Shown here: in pieces, positions 1 through 6,300 of the stretch
Numbering within the stretch: the first letter of the stretch is position 1
Layout of the letters: each line of letters begins with the position of its first letter
From: Clostridia bacterium
GTDB lineage: Bacteria; Bacillota; Clostridia; Oscillospirales; CAG-382
DNA length: 7,124 nt
Assembly (NCBI GenBank): GCA_017613815.1
Contig: JAGADB010000108.1
Location: 1 to 7,124, forward strand
Direction: 5' to 3'
The notes under the pieces: generated by a model
What the model was told of the DNA's origin: nothing
What the model saw: the letters and a program-made list of their open reading frames with translations, nothing else
Database searches by the model: none
Translations under genes and position numbers: made by a program

Positions 1-578
1 ACTACAAACAGCCGTACGGGCAGACCGACGTTCTGGAAATGCCGTTCTATATTGACAGGGCTGCACCGGAGATAAAAGAGTTTTCGGTAGACGGAGACAC
101 GCTTACGCTTTCGCTTTCCGATAACCGCTATCTTATGGGATATTTTCTTTCGGGAACGGTACACGGCGAGCCGAAGACAGAGACCTTTGCGCTTGAACCC
201 GCAAAACTGTGCGAGACGACTGCCGATATTTCGGGATACGACAAAGGCTCTTTGTCCGTTGAAGTTTTCGACTACGCCTTAAACCGCACGGCGGCAGGCG
301 AAGCGCCGCCGACGGTAACTTTCCGCGAGCGTAAGGGAAAAGAACTTACTTTCGGAATAGAAAACAAGAAAGACGAGGAAATTCCCTGCACCTTTATTAT
401 GGTTTCGTACCTGAACGGCAGGCCCGTAAAGATTTCAAACAGCGAAGGCGTAATTCCGCGCGGCGAGTCTTCGAAAATAATAAAAGCGGACGCCGACGTT
501 TACGATAAGATAAAGCTCTTCGTGTGGGACAGCCTTGAAGGCATGAAACCCATATGCGAGCAGGTCGAAATAGATTAA
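1..578 (+). CDS. C-terminal part of a secreted subtilisin-like (S8) protease; 5' end outside window
   Basis: The reading frame is open to the left edge (first full codon at position 3) and stops with TAA at 576-578, leaving 191 visible codons. The ATG at 39 is an internal methionine, not a start: the frame continues upstream and residues before it (YKQPYGQTDVLE) match the equivalent place in the downstream gene (FIKPYEQETVFE). No catalytic residues are visible. The assignment rests on 147/179 identity, gap-free, to the last 179 residues of the complete S8 protease at 646-4095. The visible part holds two Ig-like beta modules: one around SPEIKEFSV/NRYLMGY, and a last one containing FGIENKKDEE and the WDSLEGMKP tail. 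It has no LPXTG motif and no C-terminal membrane helix, so it is probably secreted or held to the wall non-covalently. It lies 67 nt upstream of its paralogue with no strong terminator between, so read-through is plausible. Whether the missing N-terminal part is an intact protease cannot be seen. Confidence 0.85.
   Translation, partial: YKQPYGQTDVLEMPFYIDRAAPEIKEFSVDGDTLTLSLSDNRYLMGYFLSGTVHGEPKTETFALEPAKLCETTADISGYDKGSLSVEVFDYALNRTAAGEAPPTVTFRERKGKELTFGIENKKDEEIPCTFIMVSYLNGRPVKISNSEGVIPRGESSKIIKADADVYDKIKLFVWDSLEGMKPICEQVEID
39..578 (+). repeat. Tandem-duplication direct repeat, upstream copy
   Basis: These 540 nt match 3556-4095 without gaps at 452/540 positions by hand count (about 84%); the encoded 179 residues match at 147 (82%). 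The repeat ends at the stop codon, and the sequence after the two stops is unrelated. The repeat reflects paralogous protease genes rather than a mobile element; no terminal inverted repeats or target duplications are visible. How far similarity extends to the left cannot be seen, but the 12 codons before position 39 are already much less similar. Confidence 0.92.
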
Positions 579-645
579 CTCACACAAAGCATTTTAATAC
601 TGCGAAAATCCCCCTTAAAATACGATTTTTTGAGGTGAAACCGTT

Positions 646-3600
646 ATGAAGCATTTCCGCACACGCCTTTTTGTAATTTTAACAACGCTTGCGCTGATAA
701 TTTCCTTCGGCGCGGTATCCGCGTCTCAAAATCCCTGTGAAGAGGGCGAAAACCGCGTTACCGTCATAGTCGAAGTGGAGGGAGACGCCGTTCTTGCGGC
801 GAAAAATGCCTCTAAACTCGGCGCAAAGGAGTTTTTAAAGACTTCGGAAGCCGAAAAAATCGAAAATAAGGCGCGCTCCGTTCAGGCAAGCGTGTTTTCG
901 GAGGCGCAGGCGGCGCTCGGAGAAGAACTCAACGTTATTTTCTCATATACGCACGTCTTAAACGGCTTTGCGACGGAAATCGACGCGGACAAAGTAGCGT
1001 CCCTTTACGCGCTGCCCAACGTCAAAAAAGTATACGTTCAGGAAAATACTTACACTTTGGCTTCTCCCGAAAAGAGCGAGGTTGAGGCGGAGTTTACCTT
1101 AACCGAAAGTGCGGAAAGCGAAGGAAATTCCGGGGAAAGCGAAAATAAAACGCGCATAGTAAACGGCGGAACCGCCATGAATATACAGTATATGCACGAA
1201 AACGGATATACAGGAAAAGGCATGGTAATCGCCATTGTAGACGCGGATTTCGACCCCGGACACGAGATGTTCCGCGGACCCGTTGCAAATCCGCGCCTTT
1301 CAAGAGACGATATAATGAATTTATTGAGAAATGAATCTCTGTCAATCAAGGCAAACGGCGTAACCGGGCTTTACGCAAGCCGTTTCTACCGCAGCGATAA
1401 GGTTCCTTATGCGTTCAATTATTATACGTTGACCGCGGATACTCTTTCAAGCGGAGCGGACCACGGTCTGCACGTTGCGGGTATCGCGGCGGGTTCGAAC
1501 GGCGTCTTCAACGGAGAAAGATACGTGGGCGCGGCTCCCGACGCTCAGATACTGTTTATGGACTGCTCAATAGGCGGCTCCGGGATTAATACTCCCGCCG
1601 AACTTGCCGCAATCGAAGACGCGGTCAAACTCGGCGCGGACGTCATCAACCACAGCATCAGCTATTATTACAATTATTCCGATGAATTGAATATAAGAAT
1701 TACAAACACGGTGCGCAATGCGGGTATAATGCTTGCAACTTCCGCGGGAAACTATTCAAGAGGACCGAACGGACAGGTGAACTCTGACGAAGCGGTTCCC
1801 GCCAAAATGGCAGACTATTCTCCGATCGGGCATATGACCGACCTTTCCGCTTCCACCGCCGTCGCTAACGTTGAAAGTCCCGAGTACGTATATGAATATT
1901 ATTACTTTTACAAAGGAGAAGAAGAAATAGTATTCGTTCCTTGGTACGATCATCAGTTTTACGGGTTTGCCGGCGTGGATAAGGACGTTGAATACGTTTA
2001 CGTAAACGACGCGGACAAAAGCGATTTTGAAAACGTGAACGTCAAAGGAAAAATCGCCTTTGCAAACCAGTTTGATATACCGTTTGCCGAAAAGATGCAG
2101 AACGCCGCCGACGCGGGGGCTGTAGGCATTATGATCGTATATGACTATGATAAAGGCCTGGACGTCGAATACGTCATCTCCGGTGAAAAAGCCATTCCGT
2201 TCGGAATCTTATCTATTAAAGAGTACGAAAAGTTTTCGGACGACGAAGATAAAACCGTCCGTTTTCCCTACGTGCCGGAATGTTTTATGCTAACACGCGG
2301 CATATCGATGAGTTCACTAAGTTCATGGGACACCGCAAACGACCTCGAGCTCAAACCGGAAATTTCGGCTATCGGCGGAGAAGTCTATTCCGCCACGTAC
2401 GATAACGGATACAAAAATTACAGCGGCACGTCGATGGCGGCGCCGTTTTATGCCGGCATTTCCGCACTTATGTTTGAATATATGGCGGCAAACCCTTCCA
2501 AATACGCGCCTTTCGGCAACCGCGCAACCCTTGCGGAAAACATCTTTATGAGCACCGCAAACGTCGTTTATCAGGATGAGGACGAAAAAATCCCGTATTC
2601 TCCGAGAAAACAGGGTGCGGGACTGGTCGACGCCGAAAAAGCCGTAAAAACTCCGGTATTTCTGCTCGGAGACGAGTTGGAAGCGGGCGAATACGTCTTC
2701 AGAAAGGCAAAAATAAGTCTGCGGCAATTGGATCTCGAAAACGGAGACACGTTCAAACTCTCGTTTACGGCGCAGAATATGACGGACGAAGACGTAACTT
2801 ACGACAAACTCAGCATGTGCGTCATTACCGACGGCGCCGACGAAAACGGAATGACCTGCGGCATGAAAAAGCTGACCTTCACGTCGGACCTTCCCGATTT
2901 TCTTACCGTGCCGGCTTCGTCGTCTGTCGACCTTACAGTTAAAGTAACGCTTGACAAAGACGAGCTTGAAGAAAACCTTGACGTATTCGTAAACGGCTTT
3001 TACATCGACGGATTTGTATTCCTTGAAGACACTTCACTCGTTTTCCCGGACCTTTCCATACCGTTTACCGGATTTTACGGCGACTGGTACCACCTCCCCT
3101 TGGTCGACAAAGGCTGGTGGGATGAAGACTCCTGGCTTGCTGAAACGGGTGCGGTAGCGTACTCTTCAATAGCTTTCCCGGGAAACAACGGTAACGCAAC
3201 GCTGATTGGAAAAAATTTATTCGATATGAACAACGTAAGCCTTGCGAAAAGGGAATACATCGGCTTTTCGCCGAATTTCGACGGCGAAGCGGACGAAATT
3301 CAATTCGAGCTGAAAGCGCTGAGAAAGCTCGGACAAAACGATTTTGCCGTCTGTGATACGGACGGAAACGAACTTTTGCACAAAGTCGACATGGACCTGT
3401 TTTCCAACGGAATATACTATACGCCGATATTCGGAATAACTTTTTTGGGCTTTAGCGAAGAAGAATGTAAATCTCTGCCCGACGGCGACTATATATTTAA
3501 GGCTTATTCAAACTATCGCTTCATAAAACCGTACGAGCAGGAAACGGTTTTTGAATGCCCGTTCTACCTCGACAGAGTATCGCCCGAAATAAAAGAATTC

Positions 3601-4095
3601 TCTGTAAACGGAGACACGCTTACGCTCTCGCTTGCCGACAACCGCTATCTTATGGGATATATTCTTTCGGGAACCTCGGGCGGCGAGCCGAAGACAGAGA
3701 CCTTTGCGCTGGAGCCTGCAAAGCTTTGCGAAACGACTGCCGATATTTCGGGATACGACAGTGGCTCTCTTACCGTTGAAGTGTACGACTACGCCTTAAA
3801 CCGCACGACCGCAAGCGAACTTCCGCCGACGGTAACCTTACAGGAACGGCACGGAAAAGAATTTACGTTTGGCATCGAAAACAAGAAAGACGAGGAAATT
3901 CCCTGCACGTTTACGATGGTGGCGTACTTAAACGGCAGACCGGTAAAGATTACGAGCGGCGGAGGCGCAATTCCGCGCGGCGAGTCTTCGAAAATAATCA
4001 ATTTCGACGTCGAAGTATACGACAGGATAAAACTCTTCGTGTGGGACAGCCTTGAAGGCATGAAGCCCGTTTGCGAGCAGGTCGAAATAGATTAA
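646..4095 (+). CDS. Secreted S8 subtilisin-like serine protease, lactocepin/C5a-peptidase type, 1149 aa
   Basis: A predicted extracellular serine endopeptidase. Residues 1-26 form a signal peptide (basic start, hydrophobic core about 8-24, likely cut after VSA). Residues about 38-140 look like an I9 inhibitor propeptide. The catalytic domain starts near 171: Asp199 in IVDADFD, His273 in DHGLHVAG, oxyanion Asn369 in SAGN, Ser596 in SGTSMAAP. A PA-type insert (about 431-530) sits between Asn and Ser, as in cell-envelope proteinases. After about 665 comes a C5a-peptidase-like Fn3 region (about 690-815) with the family-typical LSIPFTGFYGDW. Then comes a module opening GFSPNFDGEADE (about 873) and two Ig-like modules ending in WDSLEGMKP. 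There is no LPXTG or C-terminal helix. The ATG at 646 has GAGGTG at 632-637, 8 nt upstream. Two boxes deviate from consensus: D-A-D instead of D-(S/T)-G, and HGLH instead of HGTH. The Asp/His/Ser triad itself is present. Substrate is unknown; peptide scavenging or surface-protein processing is inference. Confidence 0.93.
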   Translation: MKHFRTRLFVILTTLALIISFGAVSASQNPCEEGENRVTVIVEVEGDAVLAAKNASKLGAKEFLKTSEAEKIENKARSVQASVFSEAQAALGEELNVIFSYTHVLNGFATEIDADKVASLYALPNVKKVYVQENTYTLASPEKSEVEAEFTLTESAESEGNSGESENKTRIVNGGTAMNIQYMHENGYTGKGMVIAIVDADFDPGHEMFRGPVANPRLSRDDIMNLLRNESLSIKANGVTGLYASRFYRSDKVPYAFNYYTLTADTLSSGADHGLHVAGIAAGSNGVFNGERYVGAAPDAQILFMDCSIGGSGINTPAELAAIEDAVKLGADVINHSISYYYNYSDELNIRITNTVRNAGIMLATSAGNYSRGPNGQVNSDEAVPAKMADYSPIGHMTDLSASTAVANVESPEYVYEYYYFYKGEEEIVFVPWYDHQFYGFAGVDKDVEYVYVNDADKSDFENVNVKGKIAFANQFDIPFAEKMQNAADAGAVGIMIVYDYDKGLDVEYVISGEKAIPFGILSIKEYEKFSDDEDKTVRFPYVPECFMLTRGISMSSLSSWDTANDLELKPEISAIGGEVYSATYDNGYKNYSGTSMAAPFYAGISALMFEYMAANPSKYAPFGNRATLAENIFMSTANVVYQDEDEKIPYSPRKQGAGLVDAEKAVKTPVFLLGDELEAGEYVFRKAKISLRQLDLENGDTFKLSFTAQNMTDEDVTYDKLSMCVITDGADENGMTCGMKKLTFTSDLPDFLTVPASSSVDLTVKVTLDKDELEENLDVFVNGFYIDGFVFLEDTSLVFPDLSIPFTGFYGDWYHLPLVDKGWWDEDSWLAETGAVAYSSIAFPGNNGNATLIGKNLFDMNNVSLAKREYIGFSPNFDGEADEIQFELKALRKLGQNDFAVCDTDGNELLHKVDMDLFSNGIYYTPIFGITFLGFSEEECKSLPDGDYIFKAYSNYRFIKPYEQETVFECPFYLDRVSPEIKEFSVNGDTLTLSLADNRYLMGYILSGTSGGEPKTETFALEPAKLCETTADISGYDSGSLTVEVYDYALNRTTASELPPTVTLQERHGKEFTFGIENKKDEEIPCTFTMVAYLNGRPVKITSGGGAIPRGESSKIINFDVEVYDRIKLFVWDSLEGMKPVCEQVEID
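3556..4095 (+). repeat. Tandem-duplication direct repeat, downstream copy
   Basis: Partner of 39-578, offset by exactly 3517 nt (one gene of 3450 nt plus the 67 nt spacer). Identity is uneven. Runs of 30-32 identical nt lie at 3681-3710, 3877-3908, 3969-3998 and 4033-4064, separated by stretches with both silent and replacement changes. This patchiness could come from strong protein and codon constraint or from gene conversion between the tandem copies. Confidence 0.92.
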
Positions 4096-4115
4096 ATACT
4101 TTTTAAAAAGCAGTT

Positions 4116-4147
4116 CGGCGCTCTCTTTTCGGGAGCGCCGCATTTTT
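4116..4147 (+). terminator. Rho-independent terminator after the protease genes
   Basis: A GC-rich hairpin starts 20 nt after the protease stop. Arms 4116-4125 (CGGCGCTCTC) and 4131-4140 (GGGAGCGCCG) pair over 10 bp with one T-G wobble and a 5-nt loop (TTTTC). They are followed by CA and five T residues (4143-4147). An A-rich stretch precedes the stem (4105-4109), so it could act in both directions, although no converging gene is seen. It separates the protease transcript from the promoter at 4166. Confidence 0.9.
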
Positions 4148-4165
4148 CGGGAAAAATATTACAGG

Positions 4166-4194
4166 TTGACATATCGGCGCGATTTTATTATAAT
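4166..4194 (+). promoter_or_regulatory. Exact-consensus sigma70/sigma-A promoter for the four-gene cluster
   Basis: The -35 box TTGACA is at 4166-4171 and the -10 box TATAAT at 4189-4194, separated by the optimal 17 nt. Transcription should start near 4201, leaving a leader of about 35 nt before the ATG at 4237. Both hexamers match consensus at every position, which suggests strong, largely constitutive expression. An inverted repeat (4142-4157) lies just upstream of the -35 box. Confidence 0.88.
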
Positions 4195-4226
4195 ATTATA
4201 TTGAATATATATATTTTTAATTTCCC

Positions 4227-4230
4227 GGAG
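4227..4230 (+). promoter_or_regulatory. Ribosome binding site deciding the ATG start at 4237
   Basis: GGAG lies 6 nt before the ATG at 4237. The same frame also has a TTG at 4201, 12 codons upstream, but that codon falls at the predicted transcription start and has no Shine-Dalgarno sequence. The ATG is therefore the better start. Confidence 0.8.
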
Positions 4231-4236
4231 AAAAAT

Positions 4237-4734
4237 ATGAGTTCTATTGAATTGGTCTTTTCATCAATTAAAAATTTAGGCGACGCCTGGTCGCTTTTCA
4301 TAGTGTCAATAATCCCGTTCATCGAGCTTCGCGGCGCGATTCCCTTCGGCATACTCAAACTCGGAATGCCGTGGTACGAGGCGTTCTTGATATCCTTTAT
4401 CTCAAACTGCATTCCCGTGCCTATTGTGATACTTCTTACGCGCCCGCTTTTCAATTTTCTCAAAAAGACCAAAAGACTTGCGCCGCTTGTGCAGAAAATC
4501 GAAGCAAAAATGATGAAAAAATCGGAAAAAGTAACGAAATACAAGATAATCGGACTGTTTCTGTTCGTGGCGATTCCGCTTCCGGGCACCGGCGCGTACA
4601 GCGGCTCGGTTATCGCGGCGCTTCTTGATATGAGGCTTAAAAAGTCTATACCGTCGATAGTTTTGGGCATTTTCGTCGCGGGACTTATAATTTCCCTCGT
4701 CTCGGCGTTCGGAAGCGCGGCGCTGTCGCTGTAA
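4237..4734 (+). CDS. Small multi-drug export family membrane protein (Sm_multidrug_ex / COG2426), 165 aa
   Basis: A short, very hydrophobic protein with about four membrane segments (roughly 19-40, 46-67, 103-130, 137-158). Between the second and third pair is a basic cytoplasmic stretch rich in Lys. Family-typical motifs are E30-L-R32-G33 followed by AIPFG, N57-C-I-P60 opening the second segment, and the IPLPGTG turn at 113-119. Length and motif order fit Pfam Sm_multidrug_ex, which is related to DedA/VTT-type proteins with re-entrant loops. The multidrug name is historical and transport in this protein is unproven. It is the first gene after an exact-consensus promoter and is followed 21 nt later by the CPBP protease gene, so it likely leads a four-gene transcript. 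The start at 4237 is chosen by its Shine-Dalgarno site over a TTG at 4201. Confidence 0.87.
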   Translation: MSSIELVFSSIKNLGDAWSLFIVSIIPFIELRGAIPFGILKLGMPWYEAFLISFISNCIPVPIVILLTRPLFNFLKKTKRLAPLVQKIEAKMMKKSEKVTKYKIIGLFLFVAIPLPGTGAYSGSVIAALLDMRLKKSIPSIVLGIFVAGLIISLVSAFGSAALSL

Positions 4735-4743
4735 AAGGAAAAA

Positions 4744-4749
4744 GAGGAG
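4744..4749 (+). promoter_or_regulatory. Strong ribosome binding site supporting a TTG start
   Basis: GAGGAG lies 6 nt before the TTG at 4756. No ATG in this frame is as well placed; the first internal ATG is about 27 codons later, already inside the first hydrophobic segment. This supports TTG as the true start codon of the CPBP protease gene. Confidence 0.82.
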
Positions 4750-4755
4750 TATATT

Positions 4756-5802
4756 TTGGAAAGATCCGCGGATTTTTATATCACAAAATACAATAAACAT
4801 CTTGCAAAAAGGACGCTTAACGCAATTTGCGCTTTTATGATTTTCTGCCGCCTTCTGACGTATGCCGCAAGCTATTACGAGCCGTACGCCGAAGGACTGC
4901 TTATAAAATTATTGTCCTTTATAACGGGCAAGAGCGCAGGCCTTGCCATCGTACTGTTTTCAAATATATCGGAAACGGTGATGTGGACGTGCTTTACCGA
5001 CATGATTTACCAGCTTCTGTTTGCGTTTTTGCCGGTGTTTTTGTTTTCGAAATTCGTTCTCAAAAGAAAATTTGAAGAAAGTTTCCCGTTTGAAGGAAAG
5101 ACGGTCCACCCCGCGGTAACCGTTTGCGCTTTGCTTACGGTTATGTCTTATTACGCGGCAAGCGCCGTGATGTACGTTACGGACCTTTTCATGCCCGCCG
5201 CCTCATACGTAGAGCAGTACGAAAGCGTATCGGCGCCGCAGACGGGGCTTGATTATTTTGTCTATTTCATCGCGGTTTGCATTTTTACGCCGTTTGTCGA
5301 GGAATATATCTACCGCGGCGTGATTTTCGGCTCGCTGCGAAAATTCGGCTTCGGCTTTGCGGCGTTTTCGAGCGCGCTCATCTTTATGTTCTCGCACGCC
5401 GACTTTCCGACTATGGCATTTGCGTTCGTAAACGGATTTTTCTACGCTCTCTTAGTCGAAAAGACGGGAAATATAAAGACGGCGGTACTGCTTCACGTCT
5501 TAAACAACTCCTTGAACTTCGTTATGACGGACGTGCTTCCTCTGTTTGTAGGAAACGCGGCTCTTGAAAAGATTTATTTTGTCGAAATGATCGTGCTTTG
5601 GGTGCTCGCGCTTCCCGGCGTGTACTTTTTGTTCTTCAAAAAGTATAAAAAACCGCAAGAGGAAACCGAAAGCGCCGACGGAGAGGGAGTTTCTGCAAAA
5701 TCAAAGAAAAACGCGGGTATTTTCGAGCTTCTCTGCCTGTTTATGATTTTGTACGGAGTGCTCGGCGTCGTAAGAGCCCTCATGATTGCGGGTATAATAT
5801 AA
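4756..5802 (+). CDS. CPBP family (Rce1/ABI-like) intramembrane metalloprotease, 348 aa
   Basis: A polytopic membrane protein with the glutamate/histidine active-site pattern of CPBP (CAAX protease and bacteriocin-processing) enzymes. E182-E183-Y-I-Y-R187 is the EExxxR motif, F210-x-x-x-H214 the second motif, and H247-x-x-x-N251 the third. All lie in predicted membrane segments. About eight or nine hydrophobic segments are visible, from residue about 23 to the C-terminus. A charged hydrophilic loop at about 297-320 precedes the last helix, an extension beyond the core domain. Bacterial members cleave membrane-embedded or prenylated substrates, mature bacteriocins or give self-immunity; no bacteriocin precursor is visible here, so the substrate is unknown. 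Translation starts at TTG with a strong GAGGAG site. The gene follows its upstream neighbour by 21 nt, and its stop is 1 nt before the tadA ATG, suggesting translational coupling. Confidence 0.9.
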   Translation: MERSADFYITKYNKHLAKRTLNAICAFMIFCRLLTYAASYYEPYAEGLLIKLLSFITGKSAGLAIVLFSNISETVMWTCFTDMIYQLLFAFLPVFLFSKFVLKRKFEESFPFEGKTVHPAVTVCALLTVMSYYAASAVMYVTDLFMPAASYVEQYESVSAPQTGLDYFVYFIAVCIFTPFVEEYIYRGVIFGSLRKFGFGFAAFSSALIFMFSHADFPTMAFAFVNGFFYALLVEKTGNIKTAVLLHVLNNSLNFVMTDVLPLFVGNAALEKIYFVEMIVLWVLALPGVYFLFFKKYKKPQEETESADGEGVSAKSKKNAGIFELLCLFMILYGVLGVVRALMIAGII

Positions 5803-5803
5803 A

Positions 5804-6280
5804 ATGACCGGAAAAGAAATAAACGTGCAGGATAAATTTATGAAAAGCGCGATAAAGCGCGCAAAAACCGCGGCGTCGCACGGAGAAACGCCGATAGGCG
5901 CCGTGATAGTAAAAGACGGGAAAATAATTGCTTCCGGCAGAAACAGACGGGAAGAAAAGAAAAACGCACTGTGCCACGCCGAAATTTCGGCAATAGACAA
6001 AGCGTGCAAAAAGCTCGGCGGCTGGCGGCTCTGCGGCTGCGACATATACGTAACCCTCGAGCCGTGCGCCATGTGCGCGGGAGCGATAATAAATTCGAGA
6101 ATAGAAAACGTCTATTTCGGGGCTTATGACAAAAAGGCGGGCTCCTTCGGCACTCTTTGCGACTTCAATTCCTTCGGATATAACCATAAGCCGGGCGTTT
6201 ACGGCGGAATACTCGAAAAAGAGTGCTCGGAACTGCTCTCCGACTTCTTTAAGAGCCTTCGGAAGAGTAAGGAAAAATAA
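5804..6280 (+). CDS. tadA: tRNA-specific adenosine deaminase TadA, 158 aa
   Basis: TadA converts adenosine to inosine at wobble position 34 of tRNA-Arg(ACG), in the cytoplasm, as a zinc-dependent homodimer. The cytidine-deaminase fold motifs are complete: PIGAVIV (30-36); the GRN motif (45-47); zinc ligand H58 and proton-shuttle E60 in C-H-A-E; and C88 and C91 in E-P-C-A-M-C. These sit one position from the E. coli TadA residues H57, E59, C87 and C90. D109 in FGAYDKK corresponds to E. coli D108, a tRNA-contacting residue. The C-terminal helix region (about 135-155) is present and the length is normal. The ATG at 5804 is 1 nt after the CPBP stop and has no clear Shine-Dalgarno site, so it probably relies on coupling. 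An in-frame ATG at 5840 has AGGA 7 nt upstream, but starting there would trim the N-terminal helix that TadA proteins normally have. A more general nucleoside deaminase is the main alternative. Confidence 0.9.
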   Translation: MTGKEINVQDKFMKSAIKRAKTAASHGETPIGAVIVKDGKIIASGRNRREEKKNALCHAEISAIDKACKKLGGWRLCGCDIYVTLEPCAMCAGAIINSRIENVYFGAYDKKAGSFGTLCDFNSFGYNHKPGVYGGILEKECSELLSDFFKSLRKSKEK

Positions 6281-6300
6281 TTTTTACGGGAGAAAAGCGT

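Noticed and set aside
39..578. A free-standing 179-aa gene starting at the ATG at 39.
   Set aside because: The frame is open to the left edge, no Shine-Dalgarno site precedes the ATG, and the upstream codons align with the interior of the paralogous protease. It is the end of a larger gene.
605..629. AAAATC ... GATTTT inverted repeat between the two protease genes, as a possible terminator.
   Set aside because: The stem is only 6 bp and almost all A-T with a 13-nt loop, so it is too weak to call; it is followed directly by the Shine-Dalgarno site of the next gene.
4142..4157. Inverted repeat ATTTTTC-GG-GAAAAAT upstream of the -35 box as an operator.
   Set aside because: The left arm is the T-tract of the preceding terminator, so the symmetry may be coincidental; there is no second matching copy or neighbouring regulator gene to support an operator.
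4188..4670. A 160-aa minus-strand reading frame opposite the Sm_multidrug_ex gene.
   Set aside because: It lies antisense to a gene with clear family motifs, its translation shows no recognisable domain, and it would run through the promoter region.
4756..5802. The CPBP protease as part of a bacteriocin or lantibiotic cluster.
   Set aside because: No precursor peptide, modification enzyme or ABC exporter is present nearby; the neighbours are tadA and unrelated membrane proteins.
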